DNA of 15,161 nucleotides from Candidatus Roizmanbacteria bacterium CG_4_10_14_0_2_um_filter_36_35 (lineage in GTDB: Bacteria; Patescibacteriota; Microgenomatia; UBA1406; GWC2-37-13): the NCBI GenBank assembly GCA_002792355.1, contig PFOE01000016.1, forward strand, positions 1 to 15,161. The letters are read 5' to 3'. Every line of letters begins with the position of its first letter. Within the stretch, counting starts at the first letter, position 1. The position numbers and the translations under genes are program-made. The notes beneath the pieces were generated by a model. The model made no database searches. It saw nothing but the letters and a program-made list of their open reading frames with translations, and was not told the origin of the DNA. Positions 7,640 through 14,387 of this stretch are shown piece after piece.

Positions 7640-8998
7640 ATGAATGAAGGTAAGATTATTGCCATTAGAGGAGTGGTAGTTGATGTTAAATTTCCGGAAA
7701 AAGAAACTCCCCAGGTTTATGAAGCTTTAATTGTTGAAGACAAATTAATTTTAGAAACCGAGCTAATTCTAGCTCCCGGTCATATTAAAGCTTTAGCCAT
7801 GGGATCGACAGACGGATTAAAAAGAGGAATGAAGGTTAAAAACACAGCTCAACCGATTACTGTACCGATAGGAGAAAAAACATTGGGAAGAATTTTTAAT
7901 GTTCTTGGTGAAACAATCGACGAGAAAACTAAATTAACAGGATTAACTAGGCAATCTATTCATAAAAATGCTCCTACCCTTGCTCAACAGGCGGTTGAAA
8001 AAAATATTTTTGAAACCGGTATTAAAATAATTGACTTAATTGCTCCTTTTATCAAAGGTGGTAAGGTAGCGGTTTTTGGTGGTGCCGGTACCGGTAAAAC
8101 CGTTTTAATCCAGGAAATGATCCATAATGTTGCCAAAGAACATGGCGGTGTCTCTGTTTTTGCCGGAGTCGGGGAAAGAAGTCGTGAAGGTAATGATCTC
8201 TGGTTAGAGATGAAAGCAACCAAAGTAATAGATAAAACCGCCTTAGTCTTTGGCCAGATGAATGAACCTCCTAGTAATCGTTTAAGAGTTGCCCTGGCCG
8301 GAATCACTATGGCTGAATACTTCCGTGACCAAAAAAACATGGATGTACTTTTATTTATCGATAATATCTTTAGATTTGCTCAGGCCGGCAGCGAGGTTTC
8401 TGCTCTTTTAGGAAGAATTCCTTCTGCAGTGGGTTATCAACCGACTCTCGCTTCGGAACTGGCTGCTTTAGAGGAAAGAATTACCTCAACTAATCGCGGT
8501 TCTATCACCTCAATTCAGGCCGTCTATGTACCGGCCGACGACTATACTGATCCCGCTCCTGTTGCCACATTCGCTCATCTTGATGCTTCTTTATCGCTTG
8601 ACCGAGCTTTAGCCGAACAGGCTTTATACCCGGCAATTGACGCTCTAACATCTTCGTCAAGAGCTTTGGATCAGGAAATTGTCGGTGAGGAACACTATCA
8701 GGTTGCCAGACAGGTTTTAAAAACATTACAGCGCTATAAAGATCTCCAGGATATCATTGCTATTTTAGGTATGGAGGAACTCTCAGATGAAGATAAACTG
8801 ACTGTTCAACGGGCGAGAAAAATACAGAGATTCTTAACACAACCAATGGCTGTAGCTGAGCCGTTTACTGGTCGGGCAGGAAAGTACGTTCCTATTGCTG
8901 AAACCGTCCAAGGATTTAAAGAAATACTGGAAGGTAAACACGATGATAAGACCGAGATGAGTTTTTATATGGTCGGCAACATCGAAGATGTTAAGTGA
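7640..8998 (+). CDS. atpD: ATP synthase F1 subunit beta (catalytic)
   Basis: Catalytic subunit, 452 residues, slightly shorter than the usual 460-480. The P-loop is GGAGTGKT (147-154; most bacteria have GGAGVGKT), with K153 and T154. The catalytic glutamate is E179 in GVGERSREGNDLW. The Walker B segment is DVLLFIDNIFRFAQAGSEVSALLG in two parts around the Asp. The DELSEED lever motif appears as EELSDED. The usual DPLDSTSR is DALTSSSR here. The C-terminal domain (VQRARKIQRFLTQPM, FTGRAGKYVP) is complete. There is no SD; the ATG follows an AT-rich palindrome. Stop TGA at 8996-8998 is the first triplet of the next inverted repeat. Confidence 0.98.
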   Translation: MNEGKIIAIRGVVVDVKFPEKETPQVYEALIVEDKLILETELILAPGHIKALAMGSTDGLKRGMKVKNTAQPITVPIGEKTLGRIFNVLGETIDEKTKLTGLTRQSIHKNAPTLAQQAVEKNIFETGIKIIDLIAPFIKGGKVAVFGGAGTGKTVLIQEMIHNVAKEHGGVSVFAGVGERSREGNDLWLEMKATKVIDKTALVFGQMNEPPSNRLRVALAGITMAEYFRDQKNMDVLLFIDNIFRFAQAGSEVSALLGRIPSAVGYQPTLASELAALEERITSTNRGSITSIQAVYVPADDYTDPAPVATFAHLDASLSLDRALAEQALYPAIDALTSSSRALDQEIVGEEHYQVARQVLKTLQRYKDLQDIIAILGMEELSDEDKLTVQRARKIQRFLTQPMAVAEPFTGRAGKYVPIAETVQGFKEILEGKHDDKTEMSFYMVGNIEDVK

Positions 8999-9026
8999 CA
9001 GACATAAAACCTTGATTTGTCTGTCA
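8996..9026 (+). repeat. 9-bp inverted repeat starting at the atpD stop
   Basis: TGACAGACA (8996-9004) and TGTCTGTCA (9018-9026) are perfect complements with a 13-base loop. The right arm shares TGTCA with the next palindromic element, so the two structures compete for the same bases. No T-run follows. Confidence 0.65.
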
Positions 9027-9090
9027 TCCCGAATTTATTTCGGGATCCTATTAAAATTTAGCGAGATGCTGAAACATGTTCAGCATGACA
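9022..9090 (+). repeat. 69-bp palindromic element with TGTCAT/ATGACA ends
   Basis: The unit begins TGTCAT (9022-9027) and ends ATGACA (9085-9090), inverted termini. Inside are two 8-bp hairpins: ATCCCGAA/TTCGGGAT (9026-9033 with 9039-9046, 5-base loop) and ATGCTGAA/TTCAGCAT (9066-9073 with 9079-9086, 5-base loop). The style recalls small non-coding palindromic units known in several bacteria, including Rickettsia and CPR genomes (from memory). It ends one base before the atpC ATG, so it supplies the whole leader region of that gene. Confidence 0.8.
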
Positions 9091-9091
9091 A

Positions 9092-9508
9092 ATGTCTTTT
9101 TTACATCTCAAAATCATTACTCCAAAAAAGATTGTTTTAGAGGAAGAAGTATTTTCTGTTACCATCCCGACGACAAGCGGTGAAATCACAGTTTTACCAA
9201 AACACGAAAAGCTTTTTTCTATTATTACCGAAGGAATAATCAAAATCAAAAAGAAAGATGAAGAAGATTATCTATCAATAGGTGGAGGATACTTAGAAAC
9301 AGACGGAAAAGAGTTGAATATTTTGGTCTCAAGGGCTTATGGACAAAACGAAATTGATGAAGAAATGATAAATCAGGCTACTGAAGAAGCAAAAAAAATT
9401 CTTTCCCAACCTGTTTCTGAAAAGGAAAAATCCGAAGCGATTTCCATGATGAGAAGAGCGATTATAGACACAAAGCTGCTTAAGAAAAGAAAACACAAAC
9501 CTCTTTAA
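9092..9508 (+). CDS. atpC: ATP synthase F1 subunit epsilon
   Basis: Central-stalk subunit, 138 residues, full length. The N-terminal beta-sandwich (about 1-85) shows the family pattern FLHLKIITPKKIVLEEEV, TTSGEITVLPKHEKLFSI and YLSIGGGYLE. The C-terminal two-helix domain (about 90-138; EEMINQATEEAKKIL and EKSEAISMMRRAIIDT) is present; in other bacteria it can inhibit ATP hydrolysis. The ATG at 9092 directly follows a palindromic element and has no SD. This is the last gene of the atp operon; a 147-bp AT-rich repeat region follows before topA. Confidence 0.95.
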   Translation: MSFLHLKIITPKKIVLEEEVFSVTIPTTSGEITVLPKHEKLFSIITEGIIKIKKKDEEDYLSIGGGYLETDGKELNILVSRAYGQNEIDEEMINQATEEAKKILSQPVSEKEKSEAISMMRRAIIDTKLLKKRKHKPL

Positions 9509-9513
9509 AATGT

Positions 9514-9655
9514 TAAAATAACCAAATCCGACAAATAAACAAATAAATGATTGAATAATAAAATGAAGAAATAAATAAATGTCATTTAATTATTTAATTA
9601 TTTTTTTTATTTATATATTTATTTTCTCATTTGATTATTTGTTTATTTAAACATT
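9514..9655 (+). repeat. AT-rich palindromic element, copy 1 (before topA)
   Basis: This fills the atpC-topA spacer. Its first 31 bases (9514-9544, containing CCAAATCCGACAAATAAAC) are identical to 13453-13483. AAATAAACAAAT (9533-9544) pairs with ATTTGTTTATTT (9637-9648), and most of the inside is made of imperfectly complementary AAAT/ATTT words with a run of eight T at 9601-9608. It runs up to the topA ATG and leaves no SD. Any promoter for topA must lie within it or upstream. Confidence 0.8.
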
Positions 9656-11761
9656 ATGGCACTTATTATAGTAGAGTCTCCTACAAAAGCACGCACGTTT
9701 AACCGTATTCTTGACCCAAAAGACTATTTTGTCTTTGCCACCATGGGCCATATTCGTGATCTTCCTACCAATAAAATATCAATTGATTACAGCAATAACT
9801 TTAAACCCGACTATACAATTATTAAAAATAAGGAAAAGATTGTCGATAAACTAAAAAACTTAGCCTATGAAAATAAAGAGATTATTTTGGCAACCGACCC
9901 TGATCGGGAAGGAGAATCAATTTCTTATCACGTCGCTTATCTATTGGATAAAATTAAGGAAAACTGGCCGGAAATAGAAATAAAAGACAAAGATCTAAAA
10001 AGAATTGTATTTCACGAAATCACACCCAAGGCACTCGAAGAAGCTCTAGAAAATCCCTTGACATTGAGGATTAACCTCGTCAAAGCCCAGCAAGCGCGCC
10101 GTATCCTTGACAGGGTCGTCGGCTACGAACTTTCACCTCTTTTGTGGAAAAAAACCGGAAAAAATTGGCTGTCTGCAGGACGGGTCCAGACAGTTGCTTT
10201 AAGGCTGATTGTCGAGCGGGAAAAAGAAATCAAAAATTTTAAAATCGAAGACTATTATCAGGTTTATGGTAATTTCACTAGCGAACACCCCCGGGGTGTT
10301 AACCAGGTAAATCCTGAGATTCACCCCGGGGGTGAGTTTAGGATAAAAGCTAAATTATTTTCTAAAGATAATGTCGACTATGAACAAAAAACTACTATTT
10401 CTCTTTTTACAGGCGATTACACCTATACTAAAACCACAATCAATAAAGACAATATTGAAGCTTTAAAGCAGGATTTACAAACCGATCAGTACCAAGTAAC
10501 GAATATTTCCGAAGAAGTGATAAAACGCTATCCGCCGCCTCCTTTTACGACATCCTTATTACAGCAGGATGCATTTTACAAATTCGGTTTTCCCTCTAAA
10601 ATGACGATGAGTCTTGCTCAAGGTTTGTACGAACGGGGACTGATTACTTATCATCGCACCGATTCATTTAACCTTTCTTCTTCATTTGTCTTTAAAGCCA
10701 AAGATTATATTAGAGAAACATACGGAGAAAATTATGCTCTGGAAAAGCCCAGAGGATTCAAGACAAAATCAAAGATGGCCCAGGAAGCTCACGAAGCTAT
10801 TAGACCGACCCGTCTCAATCCCAATCTAAAAACAACCGAGAAACTGACTACTAACTACAGAAAACTATATAGTCTTATTTTCACCCGCAGCGTTGCCTGC
10901 CAGATGAAAGAAGCCGAAATCAAAGTCATAAAAATCAGTATTGAAGGAAGTAAAAAATACTTGTTCAAAAGCGAGACAGAACAGGTTCTTTTTGATGGTT
11001 TTTTTAAGCTTCTTAATCCTAAGTTTGTCGAAGCGAATAAATCTAAGCCCAATGTTCAAATCAATCAATCACTAGAACAAAAGTCGATAGAAGAAGAGTC
11101 ATTGCAAACTAAACCGCCTCCTCGATACAACGAAGCTTCATTAATCAGGATTTTAGAGGAAAAAGGCATTGGCCGTCCTTCTACTTATGCTCCAATTATC
11201 TCTTTAATTCAAACGAAAAATTATGTGGAAAAGGACGGTCGATATTTTATACCGACGTCTCTTGGATCGACTATTTGTGACTACCTTTCCTTGTCATTTC
11301 CGAATTTATTTGACCTAAATTTTACCGCGTCAATGGAAGACGACTTGGATAAAATTGCCAACAACGAAAAAAATTATATCAGCGTTTTGAATGATTTTTA
11401 TAATCCTTTTAAAATCAGTCTTGAAGAAAGAAAAAAAGATAACACTCCTATCAATATCGAAGACAAGGTTGAAGGCATTTGCCCAGAATGCAAGGGAAAT
11501 TTAATTAATCGTTTTTCCCGCTTCGGCAAATTTATCGCCTGCAGCAATTTTCCTAAGTGTAAATATACAAAATCTATCCTGAAAACTGTTAAAGGGAAAA
11601 AATGCCACAAATGCGGGGGAGATGTTGTGGTAAGATATAGCAAAAGTAAGAGAAGATTTTATGGATGTTCTAACTATCCTAAGTGTGATTTCTCAGCGTG
11701 GAGCTGGGCCGGAATCTTAAATGTCAAAACCTCAATCTCAAAACCAAAACTAAAATCTTAA
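9656..11761 (+). CDS. topA: DNA topoisomerase I (type IA)
   Basis: Relaxes negative supercoils by single-strand passage; 701 residues. The Toprim domain holds E7 in VESPTKA and D81, D83, E85 in ATDPDREGE. The active-site tyrosine is Y332 in GLITYHRTDS. Conserved blocks include QARRILDRVVGYELSP and EKGIGRPSTYAPII. Two four-cysteine zinc ribbons end the protein (C609, C612, C629, C635; C650, C653, C671, C677). Two oddities are seen. A GC-rich inverted repeat at 10286-10334 encodes an extra segment, about HPRGVNQVNPEIHPGG, in the strand region after DYYQVYGNF where relatives have a short turn. The last dozen residues (KTSISKPKLKS) are read from the arm of the repeat preceding pyrG. No SD precedes the ATG. 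Confidence 0.97.
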   Translation: MALIIVESPTKARTFNRILDPKDYFVFATMGHIRDLPTNKISIDYSNNFKPDYTIIKNKEKIVDKLKNLAYENKEIILATDPDREGESISYHVAYLLDKIKENWPEIEIKDKDLKRIVFHEITPKALEEALENPLTLRINLVKAQQARRILDRVVGYELSPLLWKKTGKNWLSAGRVQTVALRLIVEREKEIKNFKIEDYYQVYGNFTSEHPRGVNQVNPEIHPGGEFRIKAKLFSKDNVDYEQKTTISLFTGDYTYTKTTINKDNIEALKQDLQTDQYQVTNISEEVIKRYPPPPFTTSLLQQDAFYKFGFPSKMTMSLAQGLYERGLITYHRTDSFNLSSSFVFKAKDYIRETYGENYALEKPRGFKTKSKMAQEAHEAIRPTRLNPNLKTTEKLTTNYRKLYSLIFTRSVACQMKEAEIKVIKISIEGSKKYLFKSETEQVLFDGFFKLLNPKFVEANKSKPNVQINQSLEQKSIEEESLQTKPPPRYNEASLIRILEEKGIGRPSTYAPIISLIQTKNYVEKDGRYFIPTSLGSTICDYLSLSFPNLFDLNFTASMEDDLDKIANNEKNYISVLNDFYNPFKISLEERKKDNTPINIEDKVEGICPECKGNLINRFSRFGKFIACSNFPKCKYTKSILKTVKGKKCHKCGGDVVVRYSKSKRRFYGCSNYPKCDFSAWSWAGILNVKTSISKPKLKS
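10286..10334 (+). repeat. GC-rich inverted repeat inserted in frame in topA
   Basis: CACCCCCGGGGTG (10286-10298) and CACCCCGGGGGTG (10322-10334) are perfect 13-bp inverse complements. Each arm is itself almost a palindrome. The 23-base loop contains CAGG/CCTG, a small inner stem. The composition is strikingly GC-rich in an AT-rich gene. The reading frame stays open through it, like palindromic elements known to insert in coding regions of Rickettsia. Confidence 0.85.
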
Positions 11762-11822
11762 AACTAAAAAGATTTGAGATTTAAGATTTGGATTTGAAAT
11801 TTATGATTTGAGTTTTGAGATT
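11734..11822 (+). repeat. AT-rich inverted repeat spanning topA end and pyrG leader
   Basis: AATCTCAAAAC (11734-11744) pairs with GTTTTGAGATT (11812-11822), and AAATCTTAAA (11753-11762) pairs with TTTAAGATTT (11780-11789). The inside is made of GATTTGAGATTTAAGATTT-like words. The left part codes for the topA C-terminus and includes its TAA stop; the right part ends three bases before the pyrG ATG. It is a different repeat family from those before topA and rplS. Confidence 0.75.
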
Positions 11823-11825
11823 ACT

Positions 11826-13448
11826 ATGAAGTATATATTCATATCAGGCGGCGTTATTTCTGGAATCGGAAAAGGCATTACTTCAGCTTCCATTTCACTT
11901 CTTCTTAAGTCCTCTGGTTACAAAGTAACGCTTATTAAATTTGAAAACTATTTGAATATCGACGCTGGAACAATCAATCCAATTGAACACGGCGACCCTT
12001 TTTTGTGCGAAGACGGCACCGAAGCTGATATGGATATAGGTACCTACGAAAAATTTTTGGATGAAGAAATGGGTAAGGATAATTTTGTTACCATGGGGCA
12101 AATCTACCAGACGGTAATTGAAAGAGAACGACGTTTTGAATATAAAGGCGAAGATGTTGAAGCCATTCCTCATGTAACCAATGAAATTATTAAAAGAATT
12201 AACGATTTATGTAGGAAAAAGAAAGCTGACATTGTCGTCATTGAACTTGGTGGTACTGCCGGAGAGTACCAAAACGTTTTTTACTATGAAGCGTCCAGAC
12301 AGTTGGCTTTAAAACAACCGCAGGACGTAATCCATATTCATGTTTCTTATGTCCCAACGCCAAAACATTTAGGTGAACCGAAAACTAAACCCACCCAACT
12401 TTCTGTCAAAACTTTAAACTCGATGGGAATTCAGCCTGATTTTATTGTTGCCAGGAGCGAACAGTATATAGATAAGAGACGTCGTGATCGTTTTGCCTTA
12501 TTTTGTAATATACAGCCGGAAAATATTATCTCTAATCCAGATGTCAGAAATCCATACGAAGTTCCTTTGATTTTAGAAAAACAAGAATTAACGGAAAAAA
12601 TACTCAAAAAACTTTATTTGAAGGTTAGAAAACCGCATCTTTTGGAATGGCAAGGTTTCATAAATTCAGTTTATCAAAAGAAAAATAAAATCGTTCAGTT
12701 AGCAATTGTTGGTAAGTATTTTGGTACGGGAGACTATCAGTTAAAGGATTCTTATGCGGCTCTTTTTGACGCTTTGGATCATGCTTCTTGGAAAGTAGGT
12801 GTTGAGCTTAAAATAAACTGGATCAATGCGGAAAAAGTCGAAAAAAATGGGGTAACAATAATTGGTAAGCCAGACGGACTAATTGTTCCTATAGGTTGGG
12901 GAGGGAGAGGGGCCGAGGGAATGATAACGGCTGCTGGTTATGCCCGTGATAAGAAAATTCCCTACCTGGGATTATGTTATGGTCTTCAGTTAGCAGTAGT
13001 TTCTTTTGCCCGTGACGTTTTAGGATGGAAAGACGCTAACACTTCTGAAAATGACCGGAAAACCAGCCATGATGTTGTTCATCTTATGCCCCTTCAAAAA
13101 AAATATATGAATCACCGCGCCTATGGAGGAACGATGAGGCTTGGATCCTGGAAAGCCCAAGTGAAAAAAAACACGATTGCTTACCAGATATATGGCACAT
13201 CAGATATATCAGAAAGACACAGACATCGTTATGAGTTTAATGATAAATTTACTAAAGAATTTGAAAATAAAGGTTTAATTATTAGCGCTCGCTCCAATTT
13301 AGAAAATCTCTGTGAAATTATTGAATTACCAAAGTCAGTACATCCTTTTTACTTTTGTACCCAGGGACACCCTGAGTATAAGAGTAAACCGTTAAATCCA
13401 CACCCAGTATTTGTAGCGTTTCTAGAGGCTTGTAAAGAGAAAAAATAA
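11826..13448 (+). CDS. pyrG: CTP synthase
   Basis: Makes CTP from UTP, ATP and glutamine; 541 residues, near the usual 545. The N-terminal synthase domain has the P-loop SGGVISGIGKG (7-17, K16) and Mg-binding D70 (ADMDIGTYE) and E140 (ELGGTAGE), plus KPTQ for nucleotide binding. The glutaminase domain has nucleophile C384 in GLCYGLQ and H515 and E517 in QGHPEY, equivalent to the E. coli triad. Several canonical words are changed (FENYLNIDAGTINP, DPFLCEDG, KPTQLS, CYGLQ for CLGMQ), so it is a divergent member, but the core catalytic residues are kept. The ATG at 11826 is chosen because MKYIFISGG matches family starts; an upstream TTG at 11808 lies inside the repeat. No SD is seen. Confidence 0.95.
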   Translation: MKYIFISGGVISGIGKGITSASISLLLKSSGYKVTLIKFENYLNIDAGTINPIEHGDPFLCEDGTEADMDIGTYEKFLDEEMGKDNFVTMGQIYQTVIERERRFEYKGEDVEAIPHVTNEIIKRINDLCRKKKADIVVIELGGTAGEYQNVFYYEASRQLALKQPQDVIHIHVSYVPTPKHLGEPKTKPTQLSVKTLNSMGIQPDFIVARSEQYIDKRRRDRFALFCNIQPENIISNPDVRNPYEVPLILEKQELTEKILKKLYLKVRKPHLLEWQGFINSVYQKKNKIVQLAIVGKYFGTGDYQLKDSYAALFDALDHASWKVGVELKINWINAEKVEKNGVTIIGKPDGLIVPIGWGGRGAEGMITAAGYARDKKIPYLGLCYGLQLAVVSFARDVLGWKDANTSENDRKTSHDVVHLMPLQKKYMNHRAYGGTMRLGSWKAQVKKNTIAYQIYGTSDISERHRHRYEFNDKFTKEFENKGLIISARSNLENLCEIIELPKSVHPFYFCTQGHPEYKSKPLNPHPVFVAFLEACKEKK

Positions 13449-13452
13449 ATGA

Positions 13453-13581
13453 TAAAATAACCAAATCCGACAAATAAACAAATGAATGATTAAATGAATA
13501 AATGTATTTAATTATTTAATTTATTTTCTTTATTTATACATTTATTTGCTTATTTAATTATTTGTTTATTAATCATTTATA
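13453..13581 (+). repeat. AT-rich palindromic element, copy 2 (before rplS)
   Basis: Second copy of the element found before topA, sharing an identical 31-base start (13453-13483). AATAAACAAAT (13473-13483) pairs with ATTTGTTTATT (13560-13570). The middle differs from copy 1 but keeps the order of words (AATGATT, AAATG, ATTTAATTATTTAAT). It runs to the base before the rplS ATG. No SD is present. Confidence 0.8.
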
Positions 13582-13923
13582 ATGGCTAATTTTTTGACTT
13601 ACAAAGATAAAACGTTTAAGGTTGGCGACACCTTATCAATCCATTATAAGATTAAGGAGGGCGACAAGGAAAGAGTCCAGATTTTTAAAGGTATTTTAAT
13701 TGCTGTCAAAGGCGATTCACTGGAAACCAGAATGTTTACGATAAGAAAAATTACTCGTTCGGGAATTGGCGTCGAAAGAATTATCCCTTTATCCTCACCT
13801 TTTATTAACGATATTCTATCTATTAAAAAATCTTCTTATCAAAAAGCCAAGGCTTATTTTATCAGAGATTTATCAGAGCGAGAAATCAGATCTAAGCTAT
13901 ATCACGCCAAAAAAATCAAATGA
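13582..13923 (+). CDS. rplS: 50S ribosomal protein L19
   Basis: Ribosomal protein at the 30S-50S interface; 113 residues, normal size. Diagnostic stretches are FKVGDTLSIHYKIKEGDKERVQIFKG (two segments around residues 12-37), FTIRKITRSGIGVERIIPLSSP and AKAYFIRDLSERE. L19 is often linked to trmD and rimM, but here it stands after pyrG and is coupled to yraN by an ATGA overlap. The ATG at 13582 directly follows an AT-rich repeat with no SD, which is surprising for a highly expressed gene. Confidence 0.97.
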   Translation: MANFLTYKDKTFKVGDTLSIHYKIKEGDKERVQIFKGILIAVKGDSLETRMFTIRKITRSGIGVERIIPLSSPFINDILSIKKSSYQKAKAYFIRDLSEREIRSKLYHAKKIK

Positions 13924-14276
13924 GCCTTTACCAAAAACAGTTAGGTAAAATAGGCGAACAAAGAGCTGAAGACTACTTAAAAAATAATGATTTTACTATC
14001 GTTAAAAAGAACTTTCGTACTTATAGAGGTGAAATAGACATTATTGCTAAGAAACAGAACTGTCTATATTTTATTGAGGTTAAAACTAGATCTAATCTAA
14101 AAAAAGGCCAACCATGGGAAGCGGTTAATAAAATAAAAATTCATCATATAAAAAAAGCGGTTGATTATTTCTTATTGAAATACGGTTATAGAAAATATAA
14201 ACTAAAGATAAGTGTAATATCGGTCTTATTAGGAGATGATGAAGAAATTAAGTTTTTCGATAATGTAGAATGTTAA
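13920..14276 (+). CDS. yraN: YraN / UPF0102 family nuclease-fold protein
   Basis: A 118-residue protein of the UPF0102 family, which has a restriction-endonuclease-like fold and no firmly settled role. The N-terminal pattern LGKIGEQRAEDYLKNNDF and then NFRTYRGEIDIIAKK contain the acidic residues E38 and D40; FIEVKTRS gives E53 and K55, completing a D/E...E-x-K nuclease-like core. AVNKIKIHHIKKAVDYFL matches the conserved helix after it. Start by ATGA overlap with rplS, a common neighbourhood for this family. Stop TAA at 14274. A hairpin-rich spacer follows. Confidence 0.9.
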   Translation: MSLYQKQLGKIGEQRAEDYLKNNDFTIVKKNFRTYRGEIDIIAKKQNCLYFIEVKTRSNLKKGQPWEAVNKIKIHHIKKAVDYFLLKYGYRKYKLKISVISVLLGDDEEIKFFDNVEC

Positions 14277-14323
14277 TCCGCCGTCGTTCAGTCCCGATTT
14301 ATATCGGGATTCACTTTGGCGGA
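14277..14323 (+). repeat. Nested hairpin after yraN
   Basis: TCCGCC (14277-14282) pairs with GGCGGA (14318-14323), enclosing a 7-bp hairpin TCCCGAT/ATCGGGA (14292-14298 with 14303-14309, 4-base loop). It starts on the base after the yraN stop. No T-run follows. The core TCCCGAT..ATCGGGA resembles the hairpin core in the atpD-atpC spacer. Confidence 0.7.
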
Positions 14324-14327
14324 CATA

Positions 14328-14366
14328 AGAAACTGTAAAACTCGTTATTACTCGTTAACAGTTTCT
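14328..14366 (+). repeat. 9-bp hairpin with direct repeat in its loop
   Basis: AGAAACTGT (14328-14336) and ACAGTTTCT (14358-14366) are perfect complements. The 21-base loop contains ACTCGTT twice (14340-14346, 14350-14356). It stands just upstream of a strong SD, so it could shape translation or mark a transcript end; neither is shown. Confidence 0.6.
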
Positions 14367-14372
14367 AATGAA

Positions 14373-14380
14373 GGGAGGTG
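14373..14380 (+). promoter_or_regulatory. Strong SD site of the MscS-like gene
   Basis: GGGAGGTG ends seven bases before the ATG at 14388, near-perfect complementarity to the 16S rRNA tail consensus. It fixes the start of this gene. Confidence 0.8.
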
Positions 14381-14387
14381 AAAAAAT

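Noticed and set aside
7984..8340. 118-codon open frame on the minus strand inside atpD
   Set aside because: It is antisense to the P-loop and catalytic region of beta; its composition mirrors the real gene and no domain is recognisable.
9595..9615. Intrinsic terminator after atpC based on the run of eight T
   Set aside because: The stem before the T-run is weak, AT-only and mismatched; the run is part of the longer palindromic repeat and lacks a GC-rich stem.
9514..9655. CRISPR-like or tandem array in the AT-rich spacer
   Set aside because: There are no equal-length direct repeats separated by unique spacers and no cas genes; the pattern is a single imperfect palindrome.
11808..11825. Upstream TTG start for pyrG adding six residues
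   Set aside because: The TTG lies inside the inverted repeat and has no SD; the ATG at 11826 matches the family start MKYIFISGG.
13766..13948. 60-codon + strand frame overlapping rplS and yraN
   Set aside because: It is an alternate frame within two well-supported coupled genes and has no recognisable motif.
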